This document shows, one piece after another, positions 1-9,300 of a stretch of DNA of 64,000 nt. The position numbers were made by a program, and so were the translations under genes. The notes under the pieces are model-generated. The model saw only the letters and a list, made by a program, of their open reading frames with translations, did not search any database and was not told where the DNA came from. Source of the DNA: Symbiodinium natans (taxonomy: Eukaryota > Sar > Dinophyceae > Suessiales > Symbiodiniaceae). The stretch covers positions 1 to 64,000 of the forward strand of contig CAJNDS010002274.1 in the NCBI GenBank assembly GCA_905221605.1, read 5' to 3'. Position 1 is the stretch's first letter, and every line of letters begins with the position of its first letter.

Positions 1-2
1 TA

Positions 3-278
3 CAAAAGCTCACCCAGCCCTATGATATCCCACACCTGCTTCAGGTTCCGATTCATCTTCGAGAACAGCCGGGGGACGTCAGGTGGGCAACTTATCGTGC
101 AGTTATATGCGTGCAACACCTGGGAGCAACGACGCAGGCTGGACATTATCAGACGGTGATGCTCAGCAGTCAGGGGTCATGGATCACAGACGACGCGGCC
201 CAAGCTCAGCCATTGTACCAATCGCAGATACAACAATTACAATGTAACATGTACGTGGTCGGTTGTGTGCGTGACTGA
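3..278 (+). CDS. Ubiquitin C-terminal hydrolase (USP-type) domain, C-terminal end, partial
   Basis: An open frame enters from the left edge and ends at TGA 276-278. It reads a typical end of a USP peptidase domain: YRAVICVQHLG, then the GHY motif carrying the catalytic His (AGHYQTVM), then W-x-x-x-DD (SWITDDAAQ), then a final strand MYVVGCVR. In USPs these residues form the His box and the last strands around the active site, which cleaves ubiquitin from substrates. The Cys and QQD boxes would lie upstream of the window. Similar domains occur in dinoflagellate repetitive ORFs, so this may be part of a mobile element and not a host gene. The SAP-domain ORF follows about 480 bases downstream on the same strand. 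Confidence 0.6.
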   Translation, partial: QKLTQPYDIPHLLQVPIHLREQPGDVRWATYRAVICVQHLGATTQAGHYQTVMLSSQGSWITDDAAQAQPLYQSQIQQLQCNMYVVGCVRD

Positions 279-756
279 TCCATATTTTCACACATACAGT
301 GCTGGTGCGGGCCTCGGGGCAGCAAAAAGATGGATCGTATACTGCCGCTGGCGATACACGTGCATTCATAGCCACTTACGCTTCACACTCTGGCTTTTCT
401 GGATGGTGGTTGTTATGTGGCTGTTCACGGTGCAGGAGCCCTGCAGCAACTGAGTGCACTTAACGACTGCGGCTCTGATACAACTCATCGGCTCTGAGCG
501 CGCTTGGCAGTTCAATCAGACCTCACTGTATAGTAGTGATTTTGCCCATCTGACACTTCGTCTTTTTCCTCAATTTCCCCAATTGTTTGGCTCTTTGCCA
601 TCATTTACGATTTCCGCTTCAGTTCTTGCTGTCAGCATCCTCTTTGTGGGCTGCGGCCTGGGGGTGTTGATGCTAGCTTAGTCGTTAGTTCGCTTCGGCT
701 GCCGTCATTGAACGGCCATTGTTTCCCAACAATGTAGCTCGTGTCACTAGCTCGGG
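279..756. other. Spacer without a supported gene
   Basis: The stretch separates the USP-like end from the SAP-domain frame. Short open frames exist on both strands but show no motif and no consistent codon pattern. No promoter or RNA gene was recognised. Confidence 0.4.
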
Positions 757-1368
757 ATTCCCCCTGCTGTGGAGAAAGAAGCGGCCATTGAGAAGGAGCT
801 GAGGAAGAGGGCACAAGCATTTCCTGGGAGAGATGAAGGCTCCAGACCAGTCGTCCGTGAAAGGGGCGAGCATGGCAGTTCATCGTCAAGGGCAGCCATT
901 CGTGAAGTCGAGGAAGAGGTCCAGGAAATGAGAGAGGTGCGTCCGGCACCTTCTTTGACAGCATGGAGTACAACCTCGTCAGCTCCCATGCGTGCCCGAC
1001 CGGATGCTTGGTTACAACCGCCAACAACCCCGAGTTCACAGGAGCTGGATGATCCAGAGGCTGTGACTGGTGAGGCCAAGCGGGCAATCATCGATACGAT
1101 CCTGCTGATGAAGGTTGAGGACATTCGAGAAGGGCTTCGCATGCATGGGCTTCAGTTGAGTGGGCTGAAGCAAGACTTGGCTGCAAGATTAGCTGATGTG
1201 CTGGTGGAGCAGATTGGAACGACTATGGGTCCAACACTACGCCAGTATCGCTACCTCTTGTGGCTGTGGAGGCAGAAGGATTTACATGGAAAGGTGCTGC
1301 TAAAGTGGGCCAATTTGAGCTCCAGACACGAGGCGTCGAGGACGATCCACAACTGGAAGTCTATTTGA
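757..1368 (+). CDS. SAP-domain ORF of a dinoflagellate retroelement, 5' end not defined
   Basis: The frame ends at TAA/TGA-bounded position 1368 and has no convincing ATG. The track starts at a GTG, and the same frame is open further upstream to about 750. The N-terminal part is highly charged (E/K/R-rich). A SAP motif lies near 1108-1200 (VEDIREGLRMHGLQLSGLKQ followed by DLAARLADVL), the two-helix fold used to bind DNA. The C-terminal part has a Trp-rich block (YLLWLWRQKDLHGK). A second frame downstream of the SAP motif is also open (to about 1432), so a frameshift near 1310 is possible. In dinoflagellates such SAP-plus-WLW proteins often precede copia-like coding regions. I infer a retroelement origin, not a host gene. 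Confidence 0.5.
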   Translation: MPPAVEKEAAIEKELRKRAQAFPGRDEGSRPVVRERGEHGSSSSRAAIREVEEEVQEMREVRPAPSLTAWSTTSSAPMRARPDAWLQPPTTPSSQELDDPEAVTGEAKRAIIDTILLMKVEDIREGLRMHGLQLSGLKQDLAARLADVLVEQIGTTMGPTLRQYRYLLWLWRQKDLHGKVLLKWANLSSRHEASRTIHNWKSI

Positions 1369-1411
1369 AGAAAGAAAGGCAACGCCTGGCTTTCGCAAGC
1401 CTTGAGGAGGA

Positions 1412-1717
1412 GTGCAAAAGACCCTCTTCCAGGTGATCCACATCGACACCTCCGTTTGGCGGCAACTTTCGGCACAAGGGAGGGCTGCGGTTGAAACCCC
1501 TTGGGCCAGAACCAGCAGACGTTCGAACACAAAGGTTCACACACGAAAGGCAACAGCTGACGACAATCTCTTTTTGTACATGCACAGTCAGCAGACTTTC
1601 GTAGAGCCAAAAATCTTTCGAAGAGACAGCTTGTGTGTTAAAAGAAATCAGAGCTCCGCAATTCGGTGTTTGCAGCCATGGATTCCGCTGCATCAGATGC
1701 CACTCGAAGGCATCAAC
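1412..1717 (+). repeat. Copy 1 of a 306-bp segment, forward orientation
   Basis: This segment is repeated in inverted orientation at about 2412-2718. The two copies match almost base for base. The visible differences are a 7-base loss in copy 2 in the stretch that reads GGCGGCAAC then AAGGGAGG, and a few substitutions. Copy 1 continues directly from the SAP-domain ORF and stops where the CCCTAAA tract begins. Confidence 0.85.
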
Positions 1718-2142
1718 AAAACCCTAAACCCTAAACCCTAAACCCTAAACCCTCAACCCTCAACCCTCAACCCTCAACCCTAAACCCTAAACCCTAAACC
1801 CTAAACCCTAAACCCTAAACCCTAAACCCTAAACCCTAAACCCTAACACCAAAACCCTAAACCCTAAACCCTAAACCCTAAACCCTAAACCCTAAACCCT
1901 AAACCCTAAACCCTAAACCCTAAACCCTAAACCCTAAACCCTAAACCCTAAACCCTAAACCCTAAACCCTAAACCCTAAACCCTAACCCTAAACCCTAAA
2001 CCCTAAAACCCCCCAAACCCGAAACAAGAAAACCCCTAAACCCTAAAAGCCCCTAAACCCTAAACCCTAAAACCCCCTGAACCCTAAACTCCTAAACCCT
2101 AAACCCTAAACCCTAAAACCCCTAAACCCTAAACCCTAAACC
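1718..2142 (-). repeat. Telomere-type tract, CCCTAAA on the plus strand
   Basis: About 425 bases of near-perfect 7-bp CCCTAAA repeat, with a short run of CCCTCAA variants near 1750-1785 and degenerate units (AAAACCCC) after 2000. It is the only tract in the window with the C-rich strand on plus. All later tracts read TTTAGGG on plus. Confidence 0.95.
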
Positions 2143-2718
2143 TCCGTCCAAGCCAGTCATCGTAGGAGCATCTTGTTGCCCCCCCTGCAACTCGCCAGAT
2201 TCGGTAGGCTCCACCAACGGTGCACCTCGCGAAGCCATAGACTCGCCATGCCCTGCTTCGGATCCAGGAATCATCTCCCTCAGCAGGTCACCTCTGTAGT
2301 CTGCAGCCACTCCAGATTCATCAGCTGAGCCCCTTATTGAAGGCTCTGGTCGGTGTTCAGGTCCTGCTTGAACACCATTCACCACCGGCGCAGTAGTCTC
2401 AGCTTGGGCGGTCATAACCTGTTGATGCCTTCGAGTGGCATCTGATGCAGCGGAATCCATGGCTGCAAACACCGAATTGCGGAGCTCTGATTTCTTTTAA
2501 CACACAAGCTGTCTCTTCGAAAGATCTTTGGCTCTACGAAAGTCTGCTGACTGTGCATGTACAAAAAGAGATTGTCGTCAGCTGTTGCCTTTCGTGTGTG
2601 AACCTTTGTGTTCGAACGTCTGCTGGTTCTGGCCCAAGGGGTTTCAACCGCAGCCCTCCCTTGAGTTGCCGCCAAACGGAGGTGTCGATGTGGATCACCT
2701 GGAAGAGGGTCTTTTGCA
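2143..2718 (-). pseudogene. Retroelement fragment between outward-facing telomeric tracts
   Basis: Read on the minus strand this is copy 2 of the 306-bp segment (2412-2718) followed by an ORF start (about 2460 down to 2143) that begins MDSAASDATRRHQQ and continues acidic and Gly/Glu-rich for about 110 codons. The telomeric tract then truncates it. Copy 1 at 1412-1717 stops just after the same ATG region. The fragment resembles the start of a gag-like ORF. It is bounded by CCCTAAA on the left and TTTAGGG on the right, so both ends look telomere-capped. Confidence 0.6.
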
Positions 2719-2877
2719 GGTTTAGGGTTTAGGGTTTAGGGTTTAGGGTTTAGGGGGTTTAGGGTTTAGGGTTTAGGGTTTAGGGTTTAGGGTTTAGGGT
2801 TTAGGGTTTAGGGTTTAGGGTTTAGGGTTTAGGGTTAGGGTTTAGGGTTTAGGGTTTAGGGTTTAGGGTTTAGGGTT
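2719..2877 (+). repeat. Telomere-type tract TTTAGGG
   Basis: About 22 units of TTTAGGG with one or two odd-length units. The tract runs directly into the truncated left LTR. The junction shares GGTT with the LTR sequence GGTTCCCC. Confidence 0.95.
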
Positions 2878-3030
2878 CCCCAAACCATCATTCAACCAGC
2901 AGGCATGTGCAGTGTACAGGGTTAAGCCTGAGAAGCAAGAAGCCAAGCTCCCATCCGGTCGCTTGGCTCAAGACGGCATCGACCAGCAGATTGTGAAAAG
3001 GATGCGAGCACCACTGTGATTCCGATCACA
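2874..3030 (+). repeat. Left LTR, 5'-truncated
   Basis: Matches 11303-11459 with a single substitution. It starts in GGTTCCCC, immediately after TTTAGGG repeat, and ends in CA at 3030. The first bases present in the right LTR (TGTGACCGGTGTGTATAGC) are missing here. Confidence 0.9.
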
Positions 3031-3031
3031 G

Positions 3032-3044
3032 TGGTAGCGGAGCC
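3032..3044 (+). promoter_or_regulatory. Primer-binding site for reverse transcription
   Basis: TGGTAGCGGAGCC begins one base after the left LTR. It resembles the plant copia site TGGTATCAGAGC, which pairs with the 3' end of initiator methionine tRNA. The TGG start fits a CCA-ended tRNA primer. Assigning the exact tRNA is an inference. Confidence 0.75.
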
Positions 3045-3131
3045 TTAAGGTTCGGGGACCTTGCTTGGTGTTTGGGTACCTGTAAGGTGTGAGCCTTTGT
3101 TTCGCTGCGCAGCCCGACAGTCACGCTGATC

Positions 3132-3806
3132 ATGGATGCCGATGGACCGCAGGTCCCAGATGACGATGATGATCTTCAGGAACCAGATGGAGCCCATGGC
3201 CCGAATGCGGCCGGAGCCTATGGTCCCGCTGAGGATCCATGGGGTCAATACCGTGCTGCTTCCTCTCCGCCACCGGGATTCACTCCGAGTCAAGGCGAAC
3301 GAGGAGGCCCCCGGGACGGCATGACCGACGAGGAGATGGCATGGTTCGAAGTGTTTGTTCGGAATCGAGAAGAACAACGTCGACGAGCCCGACGCCGGAT
3401 ACAGGAAGAAGAAGACGACGAAGACGATGGTCCGGCTCAAGCACGAGGCAATGCAGGCCCCCCGCCATCATGGGATGGCCAGACTCCCTTCAAGGACTAC
3501 CTGATACGAGCCCGACTGTGGTTGGCCACGACAAAGGTTCGACCTCGAGCCCGTGGACCGATGCTCTTGAAGAACTTGTCAGGGTGCCCCTTCGATGACC
3601 TGAAGTACCTGGCCCAAGACACGTCGTGGATGGAGGATCCCAAGAACGGCGAAAAGCTCCTGGAGAAGATGGACACCAAGGAGCTTTATGGAGATGATGC
3701 TCGCGAAGACATGCTACAAAGCTTGGTCCGGATCACCTACACGCTTCGCCGGCAGAAAGGTGAGACCCATCGCAGCTTCTTCGCCAAATGTGGGACAACG
3801 CCGTGA
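3132..3806 (+). CDS. Copia gag, N-terminal part
   Basis: ATG at 3132 starts an acidic leader (DDDDD near residue 11), a Pro/Gly-rich stretch and a highly charged helix (NREEQRRRARRR), then a structured part with PPSWDG and a conserved-looking LIRARLWLATTKV. This is the usual N-terminal region of dinoflagellate copia gag, which forms the particle shell. The frame fails near 3796, where the sequence AAATGTGGGAC carries what looks like a duplicated TG. In the next frame the protein resumes as KWDNAVRKLDEH. The stop at 3806 is therefore probably an accident of this copy, although a programmed shift cannot be excluded. Confidence 0.75.
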   Translation: MDADGPQVPDDDDDLQEPDGAHGPNAAGAYGPAEDPWGQYRAASSPPPGFTPSQGERGGPRDGMTDEEMAWFEVFVRNREEQRRRARRRIQEEEDDEDDGPAQARGNAGPPPSWDGQTPFKDYLIRARLWLATTKVRPRARGPMLLKNLSGCPFDDLKYLAQDTSWMEDPKNGEKLLEKMDTKELYGDDAREDMLQSLVRITYTLRRQKGETHRSFFAKCGTTP

Positions 3807-5190
3807 GGAAGCTTGACGAGCACAAGGTCAAGCTCCCACCGGACTACCTCGGCTTCCTCCTCACGATGAGTCTTCAGCTCACCCAGGAAGAGGTCAAGCT
3901 CCTCCTGAACTACACACAGGGAAGCTTGACTGCCAAGGCGGTGAAGGAATGGGTCCGGGTGCATGAGACCGACCTCGACATCAAATCCGGCCTGAAGAAG
4001 ACGAACGCGGTGATGCACCTTGATGGCATGGAGGCCGGCGAGTACGGTGGCCAGGACGAAGACGGCGAGGTCGATGAAGGCCTCGAGGTGCTCCTGAATG
4101 CCATGGACGAGCTCGAAGGCCACCATACCGGCGACGATGAGGGGATCGACTTCGACGGCGAGGCTTTCGACGAGATCGACACCAAGGAGATCCTGGCGAC
4201 CATGATCAAGGATCACGCGAAGGGTGGCTTCCGCAGGACCTTCAAGGCCGTGGCTGACGCGAAGAAGGCCAAGCACTTGGCACGAGGCTATGCTGCTGGA
4301 CGCGATGGAAATGGAAGGTTCAGTCGTGGACCTGGTGAAGCTGTGAGGACCGGCGGCACCTACCGCATCTCCATCGAGCAGCTGAAGAAGCGGACGAAGT
4401 GTGCCAAGTGCGGCAAGGTGGGCCACTGGCATCGTGAATGTCCTGAGAAATCAGGAAACCGCGAGAAGGAGAGCCACTTCCTCGACTGCGACGAGGCCCA
4501 TTTTGTGCACCAGCTCGACCTGATCGCCTTTCGCAAGATGCAGAATGAGAAGATGAACCAGGAGAAGGGCCCAACAGCGGTCTACTCGGGAGCTCCGGAG
4601 GCGAAGATGGATCGAGCATATATGTGTGCAGGTGCCAGTTCCCCCTTTGAAGTTTGGTACCTGAACCAACAGACACCCCTAATTGACGAAGATTATTGTG
4701 CCACCGTTGATACTGGTTGTCAGAGAACAGCGATTGGTAGTTCCACTTTACAGAAGATCTTAGCCAAGCAACCAGGGGAACTTCAAGCCAGCTATGTGAA
4801 TCAGGAGCACTTGTTTCGATCAGTCAACGGTCTGTCCAAAACCGAGAAGGTGGCCTGTCTACCCACCAGCCTTGGTCAGCATGGATGCATTCTTCGTCCA
4901 GCAGTGTTTGAGCAGGGTGTCAGTGCCAGGGCCCCATTCCTTCTCTCACTTCCCTTTCTTCTACATTGTCGGGCTACTCTAGTTCTTGATCCAGAACAAG
5001 GTTTGAGATTGCGGTTGCGAAGGTTTGGCTTTGAGGTCCCTATGCACATTGGTCCGACAGGAGCCCTCCGAGTACCGCTAGATCAGTTTGACAATCTCAT
5101 GATAGGCAAGCTTAAGAATGCCCTCAAGCAAATAGGAGGCGAGCAGCTTCAAGCCAGTGACGTCGTGCAGCCAGCCGAACTTCATGAAAT
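3788..5190 (+). CDS. Copia gag C-terminus with zinc knuckle, and aspartic protease
   Basis: Continues gag in another frame. A CCHC zinc knuckle (CAKCGKVGHWHREC) lies near 4398-4440 and would bind RNA. The retroviral-type aspartic protease follows, with the active-site motif TVDTGC near 4705-4725, consistent with the D-T/S-G triad that cuts the polyprotein. The frame stays open to 6355, but between about 5190 and 5830 it reads Ser/Gly/Arg-rich shadow sequence. The true coding frame there is the one described in the next entry. The acidic linker before the knuckle (about 4040-4200) is typical of this family. Confidence 0.75.
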
Positions 5191-5850
5191 GGAATCATGT
5201 TCGAGCTCAAGTCCTGACCGCGCCAACGGTTTGACCTTTGGTCCCTCGGTTCCCAGTGCAGACCATGGAAGGCCGGCCGATCAAGCGAACTCGAGGCAAC
5301 CTTCGGACGCAACAGGAGATCGAGTACCACTGGCGAAGATTCACCCTCCGGATGCTTGTGGTCGTGGCGAGCTCCATCCAGACCAACGTGATGCGGTTTC
5401 TTGGTCTTCGAGGTCCGGAGAGCCACCTCAAGGACCAGGTGCTGAACATGATCCACACGGCGGCGACACCGGAGCTCGAGGGCATTGCTGCGATGGTGGA
5501 AGAGGCGATCCGGACCAGAGACCACGAGCAGGTGGAAGAATGGGACCTGGTGTCTCCGAGGGAGCCAGTCAGGGTTCCAGCTGGACCTCTGGCGGATCGA
5601 GCCGTCACTCCGGACTACTACGAGGAGACCGAAGAGGGTGTGGACATGTTCGACGACCCGATCGTGAAGATCTGCCACTGCAACATCCCCGTGGTGGTCC
5701 TCCGAATGCGGAAGGGGAATCACAATCACGACCGGCTGTTCTACCGCTGCCCGAAGTGGACGGCTCCAGCCAAGCGATGTGCCTTCTTCCAATGGCTACC
5801 GGACCACCTTCAAGATCGTTGGAAGGCAGCTCGGGATCTGTGGCAAGTTC
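5191..5850 (+). CDS. Copia linker region with GRF-type zinc finger
   Basis: The best frame here is the one open from 5238 to 6107, with a TGA at 5229-5231 interrupting its upstream part. It reads a helical region, then near 5674-5795 the pattern CHCNIPVVV, then GNHNHDRLFYRCP, then CAFFQW. This matches the GRF zinc finger: C-x-C, G-x-N-x-x-R-x-F/Y-x-C, C-x-F-F-x-W. GRF fingers bind single-stranded nucleic acid in topoisomerase III, NEIL3 and APE2. Its place between protease and integrase is unusual for copia elements outside dinoflagellates. Coding reverts to the protease frame near 5850. Confidence 0.65.
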
Positions 5851-6355
5851 AGCGACCAGGAGCGACCTGTCAAGTCGTCGAGGCCCAGCATCTCCCCCCT
5901 TCTCGCCGACGACGACACCGAGCCCGAACAACGACCTCGAGGACCAGGAGTGCAAGCACCTGCAGATTGTCGGGACGGGGAGCAACGCATGGGTCAAGCA
6001 GACCAAGTGCCGCCAGTGCGGGAAGATTCTGTCTCGCAGCATCACGGAGGAGGGCAAGGCGTACTATGCGAGGCGAGGCCTGGTTCCACCGACTCCGAAG
6101 ACTCTGAGTCAAGCTGCCAGCAGCAAGAACCCGCCGACGCCAAAGCCAACGGCGGCTGCCAAGACACCGGGACGAAGCCCGGGAACACCGATACCTGCGC
6201 TGATCACGCAGGCGGCCATGACACCCAAGGCAGCTGCGCTGGCCCCCACGTTCTCGGACCAGGACCTCCAGGACTATCAAGACTTTCTCCGGTTCAAGGC
6301 CATGCAGAAGCAGGCCAACACGGCCAGTTCGAGCCAGCCCAGCAATCAACGCTAG
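5851..6355 (+). CDS. Copia linker with second Cys/His cluster
   Basis: The frame that ends with TAG at 6353-6355 carries CKHLQ...KCRQCGKIL near 5950-6033, a probable zinc-binding pair of C-x-H and C-x2-C, then a Pro/Thr/Ala-rich linker and a short helix. It was probably joined to the integrase part, because the next frame resumes without a gap as STLGESIRPLKAATQR. This implies one more frameshift near 6340. Confidence 0.55.
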
Positions 6356-9300
6356 GCGAATCAATTCGACCTCTGAAGGCGGCCACTCAGCGACAGATCG
6401 TGGCGACCCTTCGAAAGAGGGAATTGCTCTGGCAGGATGTATCTCCCTGCCTTCTTCATGGAGCCAACGAGATCTCGAAGTTGGAGCAAAAGTACCACAT
6501 CGAGGGTTCCAAGGGTCTAGATCAGTCCAAGGTGAAGCAGTATAGCGAGCTGTTCAACCTTAGCATCAAGGAAATGAATGAGGTCTTCGGTCGGGGTCGA
6601 GTTCACAAGACGGATAGCGGTGTTCAGGTTCGGAAAGCCATTGCAGCGGAACTTGTACTAGATTCTACCATGCTCCGTTCGAAAGCACAGCAGTCCGTCA
6701 TGATGCAGATCCGGCATGAGCGACCTGGTTTGGTGATGTTGAAGTTTGCCCGGCCGGTCAAGTCTCAGCATGGCAGGTTAGATGCTCTTCAGAAGAACAA
6801 GATCCATGAACTTAGAGAACATCTTCAGCGACAAAGAGAAGATCGAGAACTGTTTAGGTTCGCTGTTGTAGTTGCCAACACCTGCCACCAAATGGGAAGC
6901 AGCTTCCTTCTGCCGCTGCTGCTGTGCGCCGGTGGTGCCTGGCGGCCATGTGGTTTCCAGAAGTTGACGGCTGCGGACGACATCTTCACCTACCAGGACA
7001 GTCGAGGATGGCGAGGAAGTTTCGTGACGAACAACCCGGCCATCTTCCAGGTCAAGAATTCGAATCAACGAAGTGCATCCGATGATCCCGCGAGTCTTGG
7101 ACAGGTCCTCGGCTCCTATGCCAAGGGCGCTCACCTGGCCACCACCGACCTCCAGTACATGAACCTGAACGACGCCGTGACCGAGGACCAGGTGAAGGAC
7201 TACAACTACTTCGGGCCGGAGGAGAACAACGACTGGGCTAACTACGACGAGCAGGAGAAGATCACGATAGAGAATGCCCAGGAGATCCTCGCCGAGGAGG
7301 TCGAGACGATTGATGGGCCCGAACCCAAGGACTTCGGCATCACCGACGACATGATCAACAAGGAGGGTGACTACGAGCTTCGACCCGGCGAATGGGTCCA
7401 GGTCCGACATCGGGCCGACCGACTGGCACGTCCCGGAGAAGATGCAGCCTATCCAAACTACCCATGGAGAAGTTCGTGGACAAGGACAGGAAACGGCGTA
7501 TGGCGACAAGAGGAAGACGAAGTACGATGGGAGGAGCTACATCGACCTGATCGAGACCTACCAGAAACGGCCGAGATTCTGGTGACGATCTTCAAGCAAC
7601 GAATTGACGCAAGGGCCGGGGCCCGATTGAGGAGATTCCCGGGGATGCAGAAAATCACACTGGAGAAAATGGTCCGGCGAGCTCATGAAGGGCTAGGCCA
7701 TCCCGAGCTGCAGAGATTTCTCCGTATTTTGCGACACAGTGGTGCTGATCCAGAAGTGGTGGAGATCGCCAAGAAGATGAGATGCTCCGTCTGTGAAGCT
7801 TACCGACTCCCCGATCCAGCGAGAAGGTCAGCCCCTCCGAGAGAGGAGTTCTTTGTGAATGACCTCGTCGGGGCGGACACGGTACACCTTCGTGATCACA
7901 AGCGGAGGAACATCCCGGCCCTCAACATCATAGACTGGCATACGCACTTCCAGCTGGTGATCCCCATGGCGGCAGAGACGGCCCAGGAGGCCCGCAAGGC
8001 CTATCGACAGTGGGTCAGGTTTTTCGGACCTCCTCGCAAAGTACTGGTGGATCTTGGCCAAGAGTTCAAGGCAGAGTTCAAGCTGGCATTAGAAAACGAT
8101 GGATCGGAGGCCTTGCCATCATCACTTGAGACCCCGACTCAACGAGGCCTCACGGAACGGGCTGGAGGAGTCTTCAAGAATATCCTCTACAAGGCCATGA
8201 TGGACCATGAGTGTTCCACCAACGAGGAATGGAGAGAGCTTGTCGACGTCACCTGCATGATGAAGAACCGCCTACTACTTCGAGCTGGGTATTCGCCTAT
8301 TCAACGAGTCATCGGCTACAATCCTCGACTACCCGGCGGTCTTCTCAGCGGAGGACAGCAGGATGAGGCGGTGGCCTCGAAGTTTGCTGTCGGAGACCGC
8401 GATGTGGCACGAGCCATCAAGATGAGGAAGGCAGCGGCCATGGCCTTCCACGAAGCCGACTGCGACCAGGCCCTAAGGGCTCTTGGAGGTCGACGGAAAC
8501 ATCATGAGTTCGAAGTAGGTCAAGCGGTCTACTTCTGGAGGCGGGGCTCAGGAAGCGTCAAGAACGAGAGGAACTCCTACTGGCAAGGACCGGGCCGAGT
8601 TCTGATGACATCGCTTCCTAATGCTGTATGGATAGCATTCAATGGAGCTATCGTGAAGGCCGCTCCTGAACGTGTTCGAGTGGCCACTGAAGAGGAGTCG
8701 TTGTCGGTTTCCGGCTGGATGGATGGCATTACCCACGCCCGCCAGGCCTTCGAGAAGAAACCGAACCGCAACTTTCTGGACCTCACCAAGGACCTGGACC
8801 CGATTGAGGAAGACGAGGCGGAGCCAGAGGAGATTGAAGCTGGAGAACCACCTTTAAGGCGAGTCCGGCAAAAGACCTCTGACTATGCCCGATATCAACC
8901 ACCTCCAGCAAATCAGGAGCTGGCGACGGAGGAAACCGAGCTCCCGACGATGTCACGACCGCCAGGGATACCTGATGGTGATCTACCAGGAGTCCCAGCA
9001 CCTTCGGAAGCCCCAGAAATACCTCTTGAAGATCGATCCGGACCCGCCAAACGAGACGGAACAGAGCTGGATGAACCTCCACCAGGCAAGCGGTCAAGAT
9101 TGGAGTGGCTGGAGATCTATAACATGACGCTTCAGGCCTTGGCGAAGCAGCGCCAGAAGAAGGAGGTGACGATCAAGGACTTCGTAGGCCCCGACATCAA
9201 GAAGCTCGAGCGGGCCATGCTCAAGGAGATCAACAACAACCTGACCACAGGGGCGTACGAGTTTCTGGACCGGAAACTATCAAGGGAAATCTTGGCTACC

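Noticed and set aside
5238-6355. Ser/Gly/Arg-rich continuation of the 3788 frame between 5240 and 5830 as a real protein part
   Set aside because: It is a shadow of the GRF-finger frame, which has ordered motifs; the 3788 frame becomes coding again only after about 5850.
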